Of a DNA stretch of 64,000 nt, positions 50,997 to 60,561 are shown piece after piece; within the stretch, counting starts at the first letter, position 1; each line of letters starts with the position of its first letter. Position numbers and translations under genes: made by a program. The stretch is taken from NCBI GenBank assembly GCA_958296295.1, contig OY282460.1, forward strand, positions 992,001 through 1,056,000, written 5' to 3'. The notes beneath the pieces are model-generated. The model did not search any database and had not been told where the DNA came from. It saw only the letters and a list, made by a program, of their open reading frames with translations. The DNA comes from an uncultured Pseudomonadales bacterium. Lineage in GTDB: Bacteria; Pseudomonadota; Gammaproteobacteria; Pseudomonadales; Azotimanducaceae.

Positions 50997-53900
50997 TCAC
51001 CGGCCGAAGTCCGTGCGCACGGTTTGCGTGTAGTAGAGCTCGATTTCGTCTCTGATGTCGCCGACACCAAGCGCGTCCAAGAAGAGCAAATCAGTGGCGT
51101 CCGTGACGTCTCTGCAAAGTGCGAGGTTGTAGTTGCCCACTTTCTTGCCTGCGTTGAGCTTGAACTGCACTGCTTGCGCCATCGCCTTTTCCAAGCGCGG
51201 TGCTCTCCGAATTAACGTCTTTCTTGTATCTGACGGCAACGCTTTGAGGTCGATGGGGAAGTCGGTGAAATTCCATCGTGCGACATCAAAGTCATCCCCC
51301 ACCGCAGCCCAATAGCAGAACATCAGCTTGCCGTTCGCAAGCACCATCGCCAGTTTGCACATCTGAGCGCTGTCGAAGAACAGCTGGCCAAACTTCGTGT
51401 GCGAAATAGGCTTGTCATTTGCATCGAAGCATGGGGGCAGGTCACGGCAGAAGTTCAGCCAGTTGTAGGCGGTCTGCTTGAAGTGCAGGACGTGCTTTGT
51501 CGGTTGCTTTGACGTGGCCGCCTCGACGGTCATACTAGCGCCGCCGAGAAGCCGTTCAAAACCGTGGAGCAAAGCGGAACTGCCGATCTTCGGTATTCGA
51601 TGGCTCCAAAGCTCTGGTTGGAACTCGGCGTATTTCAGATCCTCGAAGAGCGATGCGCGAGCGTCGTCGAACCAGCGATGGAGCCGCGTCGTGTAGGCGG
51701 ATTGTTCGGCGTTGGACTTGAGGGCGATCTGGATCGTGTGTCGCATTCGAACGTCGAAGCTGAACAATGCGGATGGGATGCGACCGAAAGACGCAAACCA
51801 GTTGTGGCTGTATCCGGACAACAGCAATTGCCGACATTGATGGAACTTCCTGTTGAAACTGAGGCTTAACGGCACGATCATGCCTGTTCTACCATTTGGT
51901 CGGAGTAGCATTTGCGTGCGCTCCAGCACCCAAGCATAGATGTCGGGGCATTTTCTGCACTGGAGTTTCTTGGCGTCGTAGATCTTCGACACCTTCGCGC
52001 TGGCGATGTACGGCGGGTTGCCGATGACTACATCGAAGCCACCGTGCTGCATGATGCCGTAGAACTCGACGAACCAGTGGAACGGTTGATGGCTCTCACG
52101 CCACGCCGCGTAGCGCTTCTTCGAGGTTGCCTCAACGCCGTGGTCGCTGGCCAGATACTCGTCCAGTTGGCCGCGCAGCGCGTCCAAACGTCCGCGTAGC
52201 ACCCGTTTCGATTCGGCGAACTCGACGGCATCCATTGCCCGTTCAGCCTGCATCCTTTGGAACTGTTGGAAGGCGCGGTCGGCGACTTCCGCTTGCTCCT
52301 CCACTTGCGGGAGTGCGGACAACTTCACTAAGTCCGCACTGAGCGTCGCCTTCACCTCGTCCATGGACGTGAACCCCACGAGCGTGTTGCCGGGGCGCAC
52401 GTTGAAGTCGATGTCCGGCAGCGGCTCTATTTGATCGTAGGTCTCAAGTTGGGCGACCAGCTTGAGGAACAGGCGGAGTTTGCAGATCTCCACGGCCTCT
52501 TCCATGATGTCCACACCGTAGAGGTTGTCGATGACGATGGACTTGAGCACGAAGTAACGTTCGCTTGGATGTTTCTCGATCTGTTCGAGCACCTTGCGGA
52601 AATCGCCGAGCTTCTCTGGCCTGTGCTTGCGTCGCGAGTGGTCCAAGTCGTCGAGCAAGCCGCGCATGGCGTCCACACAAGCGTTGTAGAGCGGCTCCAA
52701 GACGTTCAACGCGGCGAACAGGAAAGCACCAGAGCCCACCGTTGGGTCGAGGATGGAGATGCAACGGATGGCCTTCCAGAAGGCGCGCACCAGCTCCGGG
52801 CCCTCGCTGTGGTTGATGGCGTCCCGTGCGAACCGCTCGATGTCCAGGTTGTAGGTGACGAGATCGTTGATGGAAGAGACTTGGCCAGCCGCCAACTTGC
52901 CGCGCACCTCCTCGTAGCGTTGACGCCGCGCGATGTGTTCGCGCCATGTCTCGGTCGGCAGCGCGTATTCCGGCGGTGCCGCTTTGTTCCATTCGTCGCG
53001 CTTGGATACGTCCTTCAATCCGGCGGCAATCTCCTTCGGCAAGCGGCGCGGCTTGGCCGTTTCGCCGCCTGTCTCGTCGTGCATGTCGAACGTGACGCCG
53101 TGGCGCACGGAAGGGTAGAAGTACCGATCCGGGTCTTCGGCAAGCAGCCGCCATACGCCTTTGCCCGGCTTGAACGCGATGGCGCAGTCTCGCTTGGCTT
53201 GGTCGAACAGGCGCGGCACGATGGTGTTGCGGCTGATGTAGCCGGTGATGTCCTCCTTCGTGTAGTAGGCGCCCATCTGCTTCTGGTTCACGTACTTCTC
53301 GAAGATGTAGCCCAGCACGTCCGGGTTGATCTCGTTGTCGTTGCGCAACGGGCGGTCGTCGAGGTGCCATTGGTAGGCGTCGAAGAAGTCGAATATCTGC
53401 TTGAACGCCTTGTCCGGGATGTCGATGTTCGGATTGTCGCGCTCCAGGTCGTGTACGTCGAACAAGCCGCCGTTCAGGTACGGGATGCGGCCGAGCAGGC
53501 TTGCCAACGCCGGATCCCGGTTCGCTTCCGGCTGGCCTAGGCCTTCGTGAAACAGACGGCGCAGGAACAGCCGGTAGAAGCTGTGGAACTTGCCGCGGCC
53601 TCTGGTCTTTGCCACGGTGGCTAGGCGATTTGCGAGATAGTCCGCGTCGTTGTCGAGGAAGCCGCGCTTCTGAATAAAGTAGATGAACATCATCCGATTC
53701 AGCATCAAAGAGGCGTACCACTCGCGATTCGCGACGTCTCGGATGCCTTTGATGAAGCCTAGGAACGCTTGGTGTTCCGTCTTGAACCGATCGTAGAAAC
53801 GCTTGGTCACTTTCTCCACGTCGAACGCCTTCGCCGTGCGCGAGGTCGCGTCGGCGATAGACAGGTGCTCTTCTTCGTCGAGCGTGAAGCGCAACTGCTG

Positions 53901-54305
53901 CAGCTTCTGTGCCAGTGCCTCGGCGGACTGTCCTTGGCTGTAGATGTGGTGACGGTAGCGCGCCGGCTGCCCCAGTTCGCGCTTCACCCACTGCCAGCAA
54001 AGAGTGCTGTGGTTCTTGGGCGCGAAGACGATCAGGTGTTCGTGGGTGGCCTTGGCAACTTGCCTTTCGATCTTCTGCCGCGTTGGGTAGTCGAGCATCG
54101 CCCGTCCGGCGGTGATGCACTGGTAGGCAACGAGACCGCGTTTTTGGGCGATGGCCTCGAGCCGGAAGGTCTTGTCGGCGACGGTGGCGGTGGTGTCCGC
54201 GCCGCCGTAGTCCCAGCCGAGCTCTTCGATGAACAGCGTGCGTAGATCGAACGCCTCCAGCAGCTGCCGGATCGCGTCTCTGTTCAGGGGCGGTGAGGGC
54301 TCCAC
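50997..54305 (-). CDS. Eco57I/type IIG-like N6-adenine DNA methyltransferase
   Basis: An 1102-aa protein (GTG 54303-54305). The SAM-binding motif I is ILDPTVGSGAFLFAAL (about residue 517), the catalytic motif IV is VVIGNPPYIAS (about 761), and the type I/IIG-like MGAYYTKEDITGYISRNTIV precedes them. The N-terminal approximately 150 residues could hold a nuclease-like fold (AYQCITAGRAML, EHLIVFAPKNH), but I see no firm PD-ExK motif. The C-terminal approximately 250 residues look like a target-recognition domain. It is spaced 10 nt from the PLD-helicase gene. Role: self-DNA modification in a restriction-like defence system (inferred). Confidence 0.85.
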   Translation of the reverse strand: MEPSPPLNRDAIRQLLEAFDLRTLFIEELGWDYGGADTTATVADKTFRLEAIAQKRGLVAYQCITAGRAMLDYPTRQKIERQVAKATHEHLIVFAPKNHSTLCWQWVKRELGQPARYRHHIYSQGQSAEALAQKLQQLRFTLDEEEHLSIADATSRTAKAFDVEKVTKRFYDRFKTEHQAFLGFIKGIRDVANREWYASLMLNRMMFIYFIQKRGFLDNDADYLANRLATVAKTRGRGKFHSFYRLFLRRLFHEGLGQPEANRDPALASLLGRIPYLNGGLFDVHDLERDNPNIDIPDKAFKQIFDFFDAYQWHLDDRPLRNDNEINPDVLGYIFEKYVNQKQMGAYYTKEDITGYISRNTIVPRLFDQAKRDCAIAFKPGKGVWRLLAEDPDRYFYPSVRHGVTFDMHDETGGETAKPRRLPKEIAAGLKDVSKRDEWNKAAPPEYALPTETWREHIARRQRYEEVRGKLAAGQVSSINDLVTYNLDIERFARDAINHSEGPELVRAFWKAIRCISILDPTVGSGAFLFAALNVLEPLYNACVDAMRGLLDDLDHSRRKHRPEKLGDFRKVLEQIEKHPSERYFVLKSIVIDNLYGVDIMEEAVEICKLRLFLKLVAQLETYDQIEPLPDIDFNVRPGNTLVGFTSMDEVKATLSADLVKLSALPQVEEQAEVADRAFQQFQRMQAERAMDAVEFAESKRVLRGRLDALRGQLDEYLASDHGVEATSKKRYAAWRESHQPFHWFVEFYGIMQHGGFDVVIGNPPYIASAKVSKIYDAKKLQCRKCPDIYAWVLERTQMLLRPNGRTGMIVPLSLSFNRKFHQCRQLLLSGYSHNWFASFGRIPSALFSFDVRMRHTIQIALKSNAEQSAYTTRLHRWFDDARASLFEDLKYAEFQPELWSHRIPKIGSSALLHGFERLLGGASMTVEAATSKQPTKHVLHFKQTAYNWLNFCRDLPPCFDANDKPISHTKFGQLFFDSAQMCKLAMVLANGKLMFCYWAAVGDDFDVARWNFTDFPIDLKALPSDTRKTLIRRAPRLEKAMAQAVQFKLNAGKKVGNYNLALCRDVTDATDLLFLDALGVGDIRDEIELYYTQTVRTDFGR

Positions 54306-54315
54306 AATCCTGAGC

Positions 54316-57300
54316 CTACCCTTCGTTCGCGTCGGCCGCCAAACCCAACGAGCAGATGATCTGGGGTTCCTCAGCGTGCCGTTCTTCGCTCACGTTGCAA
54401 AGGCGGCCGTCTTCGCGCAACGAACAGGCGAGTTCTGCCAGCGCCGCGTCGGATATGGACGGCAACTGTCGGTTAAAGGTGTCCACGGCAGATTGGCACA
54501 ACGGGTAGCGGTAAACGTCGTCAAGCGTCTTTCGCAACCCCGAATCAACCAGCAAGTCGCCGGCTTGCTCGGCGTGGCGCTTCAGGCGGTCGTACACCTT
54601 GAATCGTGCGCCCGAGGGCCGCCCAAGCTGACCGCCGACTTGTGGTTCTTCCTTGGCGACTCGCTCCGCTGCCGCCTGCACAAGCTCGTGGTGGTTTTCT
54701 CGCCGCGACACGGCCGGCGTGTCGGGCTCGCAGGCGGCCGCTCGCAGGATGTCGAACTGGCTCTCCGTCACGCTGTTGCCGTCCTTGTCCAACCAAGCCA
54801 GCGCATCGTGGTCCCGCGCCGTGCGTATGTAGGCGAGCAAGCCTTCCGGATTGCCGGGCGCTTCGATGTGGGGCTTGGACGAATACACCACGGATGGCAT
54901 CTCTTCCACCTCCTTGCGCAAGCCGTCGTCGTTCTTGGTGGCGTTCCGCCAGATCTGATAAGCGTAGGAGGCGAGATCCACGTCTGAACTGTCTTCGCCA
55001 TCGAGTATGCCTGCTTTCTCGTTGTAGAGATCGTGTACGGTGCGCTGGTCTTCGTCCTCGAAGAACGCCTCGTCCGTACCGACCACCTCAGCGTTTTCGT
55101 GCAGCCTATCGCGCACGCGGGCCCGCAACCGGATGAGCCGGTCCACGCCATCGGCAGGAAGAAAGGAGTAGCAGAGGATTTTGTCGGCTTGTTGGCCGAT
55201 GCGATCAACACGGCCGGCGCGCTGGATGAGCCGGATGATGGCCCACGGCAGGTCGTAGTTCACCACGATGGCGCAGTCCTGCAGATTCTGGCCTTCGCTG
55301 AGCACGTCGGTAGCGATCAGCACGCGAATCTCATCCTCCGCAGCCACTTGATCCACCTTGCGATTGCTGCGTGGACTGAAGCGCCACGCGAGTTCGGTAG
55401 GGCTTTCGGTGTTGCCGGTCGCCGCGGCCATGCGCGACAGCTTGCGGGCATCTAGTTCGCGTCGCAGATAGTGCACCGTGTCGGCGAACTGCGTGAAGAC
55501 GAGCACCTTGCTGCGGCCGTGCGTCTTACGCAGAAGCTCTTCCAACGCGCCGAGTTTCATGTCCGTTGCTGCCGCCCATTCGCCCACCTGCTGGAGCAGG
55601 TCGATCAGCTTCTCGGAGTCGCGCAGCAGCGCCTTTTGCAAGCTGCCGTGGAAGTGCTCGGCCTCTACCCAGCGGAACCGGCTGGTATAGCTCTCGGCAA
55701 ACTCCTTGTACACCTGCGCGGCGCGTTCGCGGAAATCTGCCGTCGTCCTAAGCGGCCTGGGCTCCGCGTTGGCCGGCACTGCCGGGTCTTCGTCGTCCTC
55801 GAACGCATCTCCGGCATCCGCCTCGGCGTCGCCATCATCGTAGGATTGCGCATCCAACACCCTAGCATCGGTGGTGCCAATCGGCAGCGGCAAGCCTTGT
55901 TCGATGGCGTGGACGAAGATGAAGTTCCTCAACACATGACGTTCGACGGAGAGCAGAAAGGCATGGCCGCTGCTCTCCAAGCGCTTGAACAGGTTGGTTC
56001 GGCAGAAACCCATCAGCCGTTTGCCAGCGCGCGAGAGGTCGTCCAGCACACGCTGCTCGTCCGGCGTTGGGTTGGATTTGGCCGCGACGTAGTTGCCGAG
56101 GCCGTAGCGCGGCAAGTTCAAGCCGTTGATCGTGTTCACCACGTCGTCTGAGAACAGCCGGGCATACTGGCCGCCCACTTCAACCTTGATGGTTTTCGGA
56201 ACACGCGACGGGAAGGCCGCTTGGCTGCCATCGGCGAACAGCAAGTGTTTGCGCCCGTGTTCGTCTTCCTGAGCGTAGTTGGCTTGGATGAAACTGCGCG
56301 TTCTGCGAACCAGATAGAGGCGCATCAACTCCCGCCAGTCGTCGGCGTGTTCCGATTGCTCGAAGGCGCTGATGGAGCGCAAAGAAGCCTGGTGCTTGCG
56401 CAGGAACTCGGTCTCGCCAATCTCCCGGACTAGCTGTTCCGGGCGAATGCCGAGGTTCTCGTTTTCGCTCACGAACAGGCGGAGTTGGTTGGAGAGATCC
56501 TGATACGTCTTGTTATATGGCGTTGCCGAAAGAAGGATGCACTTGCTGTCGTTCTTGGCGATGTACTCGCGGATCACGCGGTAGCGCTTGCCCTGCCGGT
56601 TGCGCAGATTGTGGCTTTCGTCGATCACCACGATGCGGTGACGGCGCATGTCCGGCAGTTGGCCGGGCACGCGGCTGATCGAGAGCACCCGCCCTCGCAG
56701 GCGGTAGCGGTCCCGGTAGTCTTCCCACATCGGCACTAGGTTCTTTGGGCAGATGATGAGTGTCTCTAGGCCGTAGTCGTCCTCCAACACGCGGGCCAAG
56801 GCCGTTGCCATCAACGTCTTGCCGAGGCCGACTACATCGCCGATCAGCACCCCTCCCCGCTTGTTGACGTGGTGCGCGGCGATCTTCACGGCGGCCGTCT
56901 GAAACTCCAGCAGTTCGTTGCCAAAGTCGCTGGGGATGCGGAACTCCCTCAGGCCTGCGCGCGCCTCTTGAGAGAGGTGGTAGGCCATCTTCACGTAGAT
57001 GTGATAGGGCGGAATGAGTGCCTCCCGCGCCCAGCTCTCCTCGATTATCTGCGCGAGTTCCCCAGTGATGTCTACGCAGAAGCGGTCTTGCCAGCGGGCC
57101 TCGAACCACTCGGCCAGCTTCCCGCAGGCGTCTTGGTCAACCACGTCCACGTTCAGCTCTCCCTGCGCCGAGAGGCCCGAGAAGGTTAGGTTGCTGCTGC
57201 CGACGTAACCCACGATTGGCGTCACCGGATCGCGCCGGAACAGCAGGTAGAGCTTGGCGTGCAGCGGACGCCGACAGAACAGCTTCACGACTACCTTGCC

Positions 57301-57675
57301 GCCTCGCAGTTGGCGGGCGAGCCGGCGCAAACCGGCTTCGTCTTTCGCGGTGGGCGCACCTACGGTTAGTTGCTCGCGGAAGTTCTCGGCCAGTTGCTTC
57401 TTGATCCGCGCCGCCGTTTGGTTGTCCATGCGGTCGTTTCCGCCTGCGAACCTCATCGCAGTGCGGAACTCGTCGTGCGGTTGTGGCTGCATGCCCACCA
57501 GCACCCGACAACACGCGCCGTCACCGCCCTTCCATTGCTCGATGAGATCGTCGATGGAGCGCCAGCCGCGGAGGTTGAGATAGCCGATGCAAAAGTCCGC
57601 TCGGTGGGCAACTTCGAGTGTGCTCCTTAACGCCGGAAGGAGGCTCTCGCTGATGTTGTCGAATACTCGTGGCAC
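54316..57675 (-). CDS. PLD-nuclease/SNF2-type helicase fusion, defence-associated
   Basis: An 1119-aa protein from GTG 57673-57675. The N-terminal phospholipase-D-like domain has the HxK motif LHAKLYLLFRRD and GYVGSSNLTFSGL (about residues 135-165). Superfamily 2 helicase motifs follow: GDVVGLGKTLMATALARVL (motif I, about 278), VVIDESHNLRNRQ (DEAH-like, about 349), CILLSATPYNKT (motif III), FTQFADTVHYLRREL, LIATDVLSEGQNLQDC and LIQRAGRVDRIGQQ (motif VI, about 813). Such helicases translocate on DNA in restriction, BREX-like or DISARM-like systems; the PLD part could cut. It is the first gene of the operon, 12 nt after a short ORF behind moeB. Confidence 0.87.
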   Translation of the reverse strand: MPRVFDNISESLLPALRSTLEVAHRADFCIGYLNLRGWRSIDDLIEQWKGGDGACCRVLVGMQPQPHDEFRTAMRFAGGNDRMDNQTAARIKKQLAENFREQLTVGAPTAKDEAGLRRLARQLRGGKVVVKLFCRRPLHAKLYLLFRRDPVTPIVGYVGSSNLTFSGLSAQGELNVDVVDQDACGKLAEWFEARWQDRFCVDITGELAQIIEESWAREALIPPYHIYVKMAYHLSQEARAGLREFRIPSDFGNELLEFQTAAVKIAAHHVNKRGGVLIGDVVGLGKTLMATALARVLEDDYGLETLIICPKNLVPMWEDYRDRYRLRGRVLSISRVPGQLPDMRRHRIVVIDESHNLRNRQGKRYRVIREYIAKNDSKCILLSATPYNKTYQDLSNQLRLFVSENENLGIRPEQLVREIGETEFLRKHQASLRSISAFEQSEHADDWRELMRLYLVRRTRSFIQANYAQEDEHGRKHLLFADGSQAAFPSRVPKTIKVEVGGQYARLFSDDVVNTINGLNLPRYGLGNYVAAKSNPTPDEQRVLDDLSRAGKRLMGFCRTNLFKRLESSGHAFLLSVERHVLRNFIFVHAIEQGLPLPIGTTDARVLDAQSYDDGDAEADAGDAFEDDEDPAVPANAEPRPLRTTADFRERAAQVYKEFAESYTSRFRWVEAEHFHGSLQKALLRDSEKLIDLLQQVGEWAAATDMKLGALEELLRKTHGRSKVLVFTQFADTVHYLRRELDARKLSRMAAATGNTESPTELAWRFSPRSNRKVDQVAAEDEIRVLIATDVLSEGQNLQDCAIVVNYDLPWAIIRLIQRAGRVDRIGQQADKILCYSFLPADGVDRLIRLRARVRDRLHENAEVVGTDEAFFEDEDQRTVHDLYNEKAGILDGEDSSDVDLASYAYQIWRNATKNDDGLRKEVEEMPSVVYSSKPHIEAPGNPEGLLAYIRTARDHDALAWLDKDGNSVTESQFDILRAAACEPDTPAVSRRENHHELVQAAAERVAKEEPQVGGQLGRPSGARFKVYDRLKRHAEQAGDLLVDSGLRKTLDDVYRYPLCQSAVDTFNRQLPSISDAALAELACSLREDGRLCNVSEERHAEEPQIICSLGLAADANEG

Positions 57676-57687
57676 GGGTCGCTGCTC

Positions 57688-57795
57688 TCAACAGTCGATG
57701 CGGGTCTGTCGCGGCGCGCCGCGTTTCGCCCAGAACCCAACGAACGGATCGTTGGCGCGATGGCCGCGCTTCTCGTGCCGTTTGGCTTGCCTCAT
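57688..57795 (-). CDS. Possible 35-aa basic peptide coupled to moeB
   Basis: The ATG at 57793-57795 overlaps the moeB stop (ATGA). The short product begins MRQAKRHEKRGHRANDPFVG and ends in QTRIDC, strongly basic. It ends 12 nt before the helicase GTG, bridging the housekeeping operon and the defence operon. It could be a real small protein, a coupling leader for the helicase, or chance. Confidence 0.35.
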   Translation of the reverse strand: MRQAKRHEKRGHRANDPFVGFWAKRGAPRQTRIDC

Positions 57796-58535
57796 CGCCC
57801 GCAAACCTCGCAGTTTGGGTTCCGCGCCAGTTTTAGCTTTCGCCACTCCATGCGCTTGGCGTCCAAGTACAGAACATGGCCCACCAATGCGTCGCCGAAG
57901 CCGGCGAGGAGTTTCATCGCTTCCATCGCTTGCACGCTGCCGACTATGCCGACTACTGGTGCCGCGACGCCGTTCTCGGCGCAGTTGAGGGGCATGTCGG
58001 TGGCTTCGCCGTAGAGGCAACGGTAGCAGGGGGAGTGCTCTTGGCGCGAATCGAAAACGGCGATCTGGCCTTCCATGCGGATGGCGGCGCCGGAAACCAA
58101 CGGCGTGCGCGTGGCCACGCAGGCGGCGTTTACGGCGTAGCGGGTGGCGAAGTTGTCGGTGCCGTCCAGCACCACGTCGGCGTTCGTTGCGGCGGCGGCC
58201 AGTTCCTCCGCGTCCAGCTTGCCGGCGCTGGTTTTCACCTTGGTGTCCGGGTTGATGGCGGCGATGCGCCGGGCGGCGGATTCAACCTTGGCGGTGCCGA
58301 GCGCGGCTTGGCTGTGAATGATCTGTCGTTGCAGGTTGGAGAGATCAACGACGTCGTGATCCACCAGATGCAGCGCGCCGATGCCGGCGGCGGCAAGGTA
58401 GAGCGCGGCGGGGGAACCGAGGCCGCCGAGGCCGATCACTAGCGCCGTGGAATTGAGCATGGCCTCTTGGCCGGCGATGTCGAACTCCGGCAGCATGATC
58501 TGGCGGCTGTAACGGAGCAGTTGCTCGTCGTTCAC
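57792..58535 (-). CDS. moeB: MoeB/ThiF-family adenylyltransferase
   Basis: A 247-aa E1-like enzyme that adenylates the C-terminus of a ubiquitin-like sulfur carrier (MoaD or ThiS). The nucleotide-binding loop is VIGLGGLGSPAALYLAAAG, followed by HLVDHDVVDLSNLQRQIIHS and VLDGTDNFATRYAVNAAC. The zinc ligands are two CxxC pairs, SPCYRCLYG and the C-terminal NCEVCGR. GTG 58533-58535 overlaps the prmC stop (GTGA). It is 249 aa in E. coli, so full length. Confidence 0.94.
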   Translation of the reverse strand: MNDEQLLRYSRQIMLPEFDIAGQEAMLNSTALVIGLGGLGSPAALYLAAAGIGALHLVDHDVVDLSNLQRQIIHSQAALGTAKVESAARRIAAINPDTKVKTSAGKLDAEELAAAATNADVVLDGTDNFATRYAVNAACVATRTPLVSGAAIRMEGQIAVFDSRQEHSPCYRCLYGEATDMPLNCAENGVAAPVVGIVGSVQAMEAMKLLAGFGDALVGHVLYLDAKRMEWRKLKLARNPNCEVCGR

Positions 58536-59341
58536 GGCTTGCGCCCCAACGTTACCCGGGGGCGATCGTCGATGTCCCGTTGGTTGCGGATGTCGGTGAA
58601 GCCGGCGGTGGTGAACAACTCGCGCACGGGCGGCCCTTGATCGTGGCCGTGCTCCACCGCGAGCCAGCCGCCGGGTTGGAGGTGCGTCGGCGCTTCGGCC
58701 ACCAAGCGCGCCAAGAACTCCAGGCCCGTGGGCCCGCCCACCAAAGCGCGGCGCGGCTCGTGGCGCAGGTCGCCATGGCGCAGGTGGGGATCGTTCGCCG
58801 CGACGTAGGGTGGATTGCTCACTATCACGTCAAAGCGTTCCGTCAGCCCGTTGAAGAGGTCCGCCCGCCGCGCCTCGATCGTCAAGCCGTGGCGCTTGGC
58901 GTTGCGTTGGCACAAGGCCACGCAATCGGCGTCGATGTCCGTGGCCAGCAAACGCGCCGCGGGGCGTTCGGCGGCGATGGCGAGCGCCACGGTTCCGCAG
59001 CCGGCGCAAACGTCCAGCACGCGGGCCCCGGGCTGAACCAGCGGCAGAGCCGCGGCCACTAGCGTCTCCGTGTCCGGTCGCGGGATGAGCGCGTTCGAGT
59101 TCACTTCCAGCCGCAAGCCCCAAAAACCCCGTTCGCGCAAAATGTAGGCGAGGGGTTCTCCGGCGCGGCGACGGGCCACCCATTCGCGCAGATGCGCGCG
59201 CCGCGCCGGCGCCATCGAACGCTCTTGGAAGGCGTACAGGTGCGCCCGAGGCGAGGACGCCGCCGCGCACACCAGCAAATCCGCTTCGAGGCGTGGCAAG
59301 CGCTGTTGGGCGTAGGCCGTGCAAGCGCCCAAAGTCGTCAT
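58532..59341 (-). CDS. prmC: Peptide chain release factor N5-glutamine methyltransferase PrmC
   Basis: PrmC methylates the glutamine of the GGQ motif of release factors; the substrate gene prfA lies immediately upstream. The 269-aa product has an N-terminal helical domain (LPRLEADLLVCAAA) and the linker PLAYILRERGFWGLRLEVNS. The SAM motif is RVLDVCAGCGTVALAIAAER and the catalytic motif is VIVSNPPYVAANDPHLR. ATG 59339-59341 follows the prfA stop by 14 nt. The longer open frame upstream is a shadow of prfA. Confidence 0.95.
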   Translation of the reverse strand: MTTLGACTAYAQQRLPRLEADLLVCAAASSPRAHLYAFQERSMAPARRAHLREWVARRRAGEPLAYILRERGFWGLRLEVNSNALIPRPDTETLVAAALPLVQPGARVLDVCAGCGTVALAIAAERPAARLLATDIDADCVALCQRNAKRHGLTIEARRADLFNGLTERFDVIVSNPPYVAANDPHLRHGDLRHEPRRALVGGPTGLEFLARLVAEAPTHLQPGGWLAVEHGHDQGPPVRELFTTAGFTDIRNQRDIDDRPRVTLGRKP

Positions 59342-59355
59342 CTCGCCTTCCCCGC

Positions 59356-60471
59356 TCACCGCGCCGTGCCCGTGGTGGATGTATCGTCGCCAAGTTGCTT
59401 GAGCAAGTCGGCCTGATGCTCTTGCGTGAGCGGGCGTATCACGTGGTCCAAACGCCCTGCGCCGATCTCGTCGAGCTTGTAGAGGGTGAGCCCGATGCGG
59501 TGGTCCGTCACGCGGCCTTGGGGGAAGTTGTAGGTGCGGATGCGCTCGGAGCGATCGCCGCTGCCCACCAGGGTGCGGCGGGTCCGGGTCTGCTCCGCCT
59601 CTTGGCGGGCACGGGCGGCGTCCAGCAGCTTGGCGTGCAGGAGGCGCATGGCGCGGGCGCGGTTTTTCAGTTGCGAGCGCTCGTCTTGGCACTCCACGAC
59701 GATCCCGGAGGGTAGATGCGTCAGGCGCACGGCGGAGTCCGTCTTGTTCACGTGTTGACCGCCGGCGCCGGAGGCGCGGAACGTGTCCACGCGAATGTCC
59801 GCCTTGGCGAGCGTCACGTCGTCGATCTCGTCCTGCTCGGGCAACACCGCCACCGTGCAGGCGGAAGTGTGGATGCGGCCTTGGGACTCGGTTTCCGGCA
59901 CGCGCTGCACGCGGTGGGCGCCGGATTCGAACTTCAAACGGCTGTACACGTCCTTGCCGGAGACCCGGGCGATCACCTCCTTGAAGCCGCCGTGCTCGCC
60001 GGGTCGTTCGCTTAGGACGTCCACGGACCAGCCCTGGCTGTCGGCGTAGCGGTCGTACATGCGGAACAGATCACCGGCGAAGATGGCCGCCTCGTCTCCG
60101 CCGGTGCCGGCGCGAATTTCCAGAAAGACGTCGCGATCGTCGTCCGGGTCTTTGGGCACGAGCAGCGCTTGGAGCTTCGTCTGCGTGGTGGCGAGGTTTG
60201 CCCGCAGGTTCGCGGCGTCCTCGCGGGCGAGTTCGGCAATGGCGTCGTCCTCGTCTTCCACGAGGTCGTTCGCCTCGTCCAGCTCGGCGCGGGTTTTGCG
60301 GTACTGTTCGTAGGCCGCGATGACTGGTTCGAGCTCCGCGAATTCGCGGGCGAGATCGGTGAATTTCTCGCGATCGGCCGCGACCTCCGGGTCCGCCAAG
60401 AGAGCGGCGAGTTCTTGGCGACGTTCCGCGAGGCTTGAGAGTTTCGCGACGATGGAGTTGGCGAGCGGCAT
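59356..60471 (-). CDS. prfA: Peptide chain release factor 1
   Basis: RF1 terminates translation at UAA and UAG. The 371-aa product has the acidic N-terminal domain, [19 protein letters not shown], the codon-recognition region with the tripeptide P-E-T in [18 protein letters not shown], and the peptidyl-hydrolysis motif [19 protein letters not shown]. It heads prfA-prmC-moeB. In many gammaproteobacteria hemA lies upstream; here the divergent gene is lolB and hemA is not adjacent. Confidence 0.97.
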   Translation of the reverse strand: MPLANSIVAKLSSLAERRQELAALLADPEVAADREKFTDLAREFAELEPVIAAYEQYRKTRAELDEANDLVEDEDDAIAELAREDAANLRANLATTQTKLQALLVPKDPDDDRDVFLEIRAGTGGDEAAIFAGDLFRMYDRYADSQGWSVDVLSERPGEHGGFKEVIARVSGKDVYSRLKFESGAHRVQRVPETESQGRIHTSACTVAVLPEQDEIDDVTLAKADIRVDTFRASGAGGQHVNKTDSAVRLTHLPSGIVVECQDERSQLKNRARAMRLLHAKLLDAARARQEAEQTRTRRTLVGSGDRSERIRTYNFPQGRVTDHRIGLTLYKLDEIGAGRLDHVIRPLTQEHQADLLKQLGDDTSTTGTAR

Positions 60472-60561
60472 GGCGCGGATTTTACGCGAGCGCGGGGTGC
60501 GCGTTGACGGGCCAAGGCACTGCGCGCCGGTGGCAAGCTATAGGCAGTCGAAGGTTGGTCA

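Noticed and set aside
49419..57675. Assignment to DISARM
   Set aside because: No drmA or drmB homologue is visible, and the PLD domain is fused to the helicase rather than encoded as a separate drmC.
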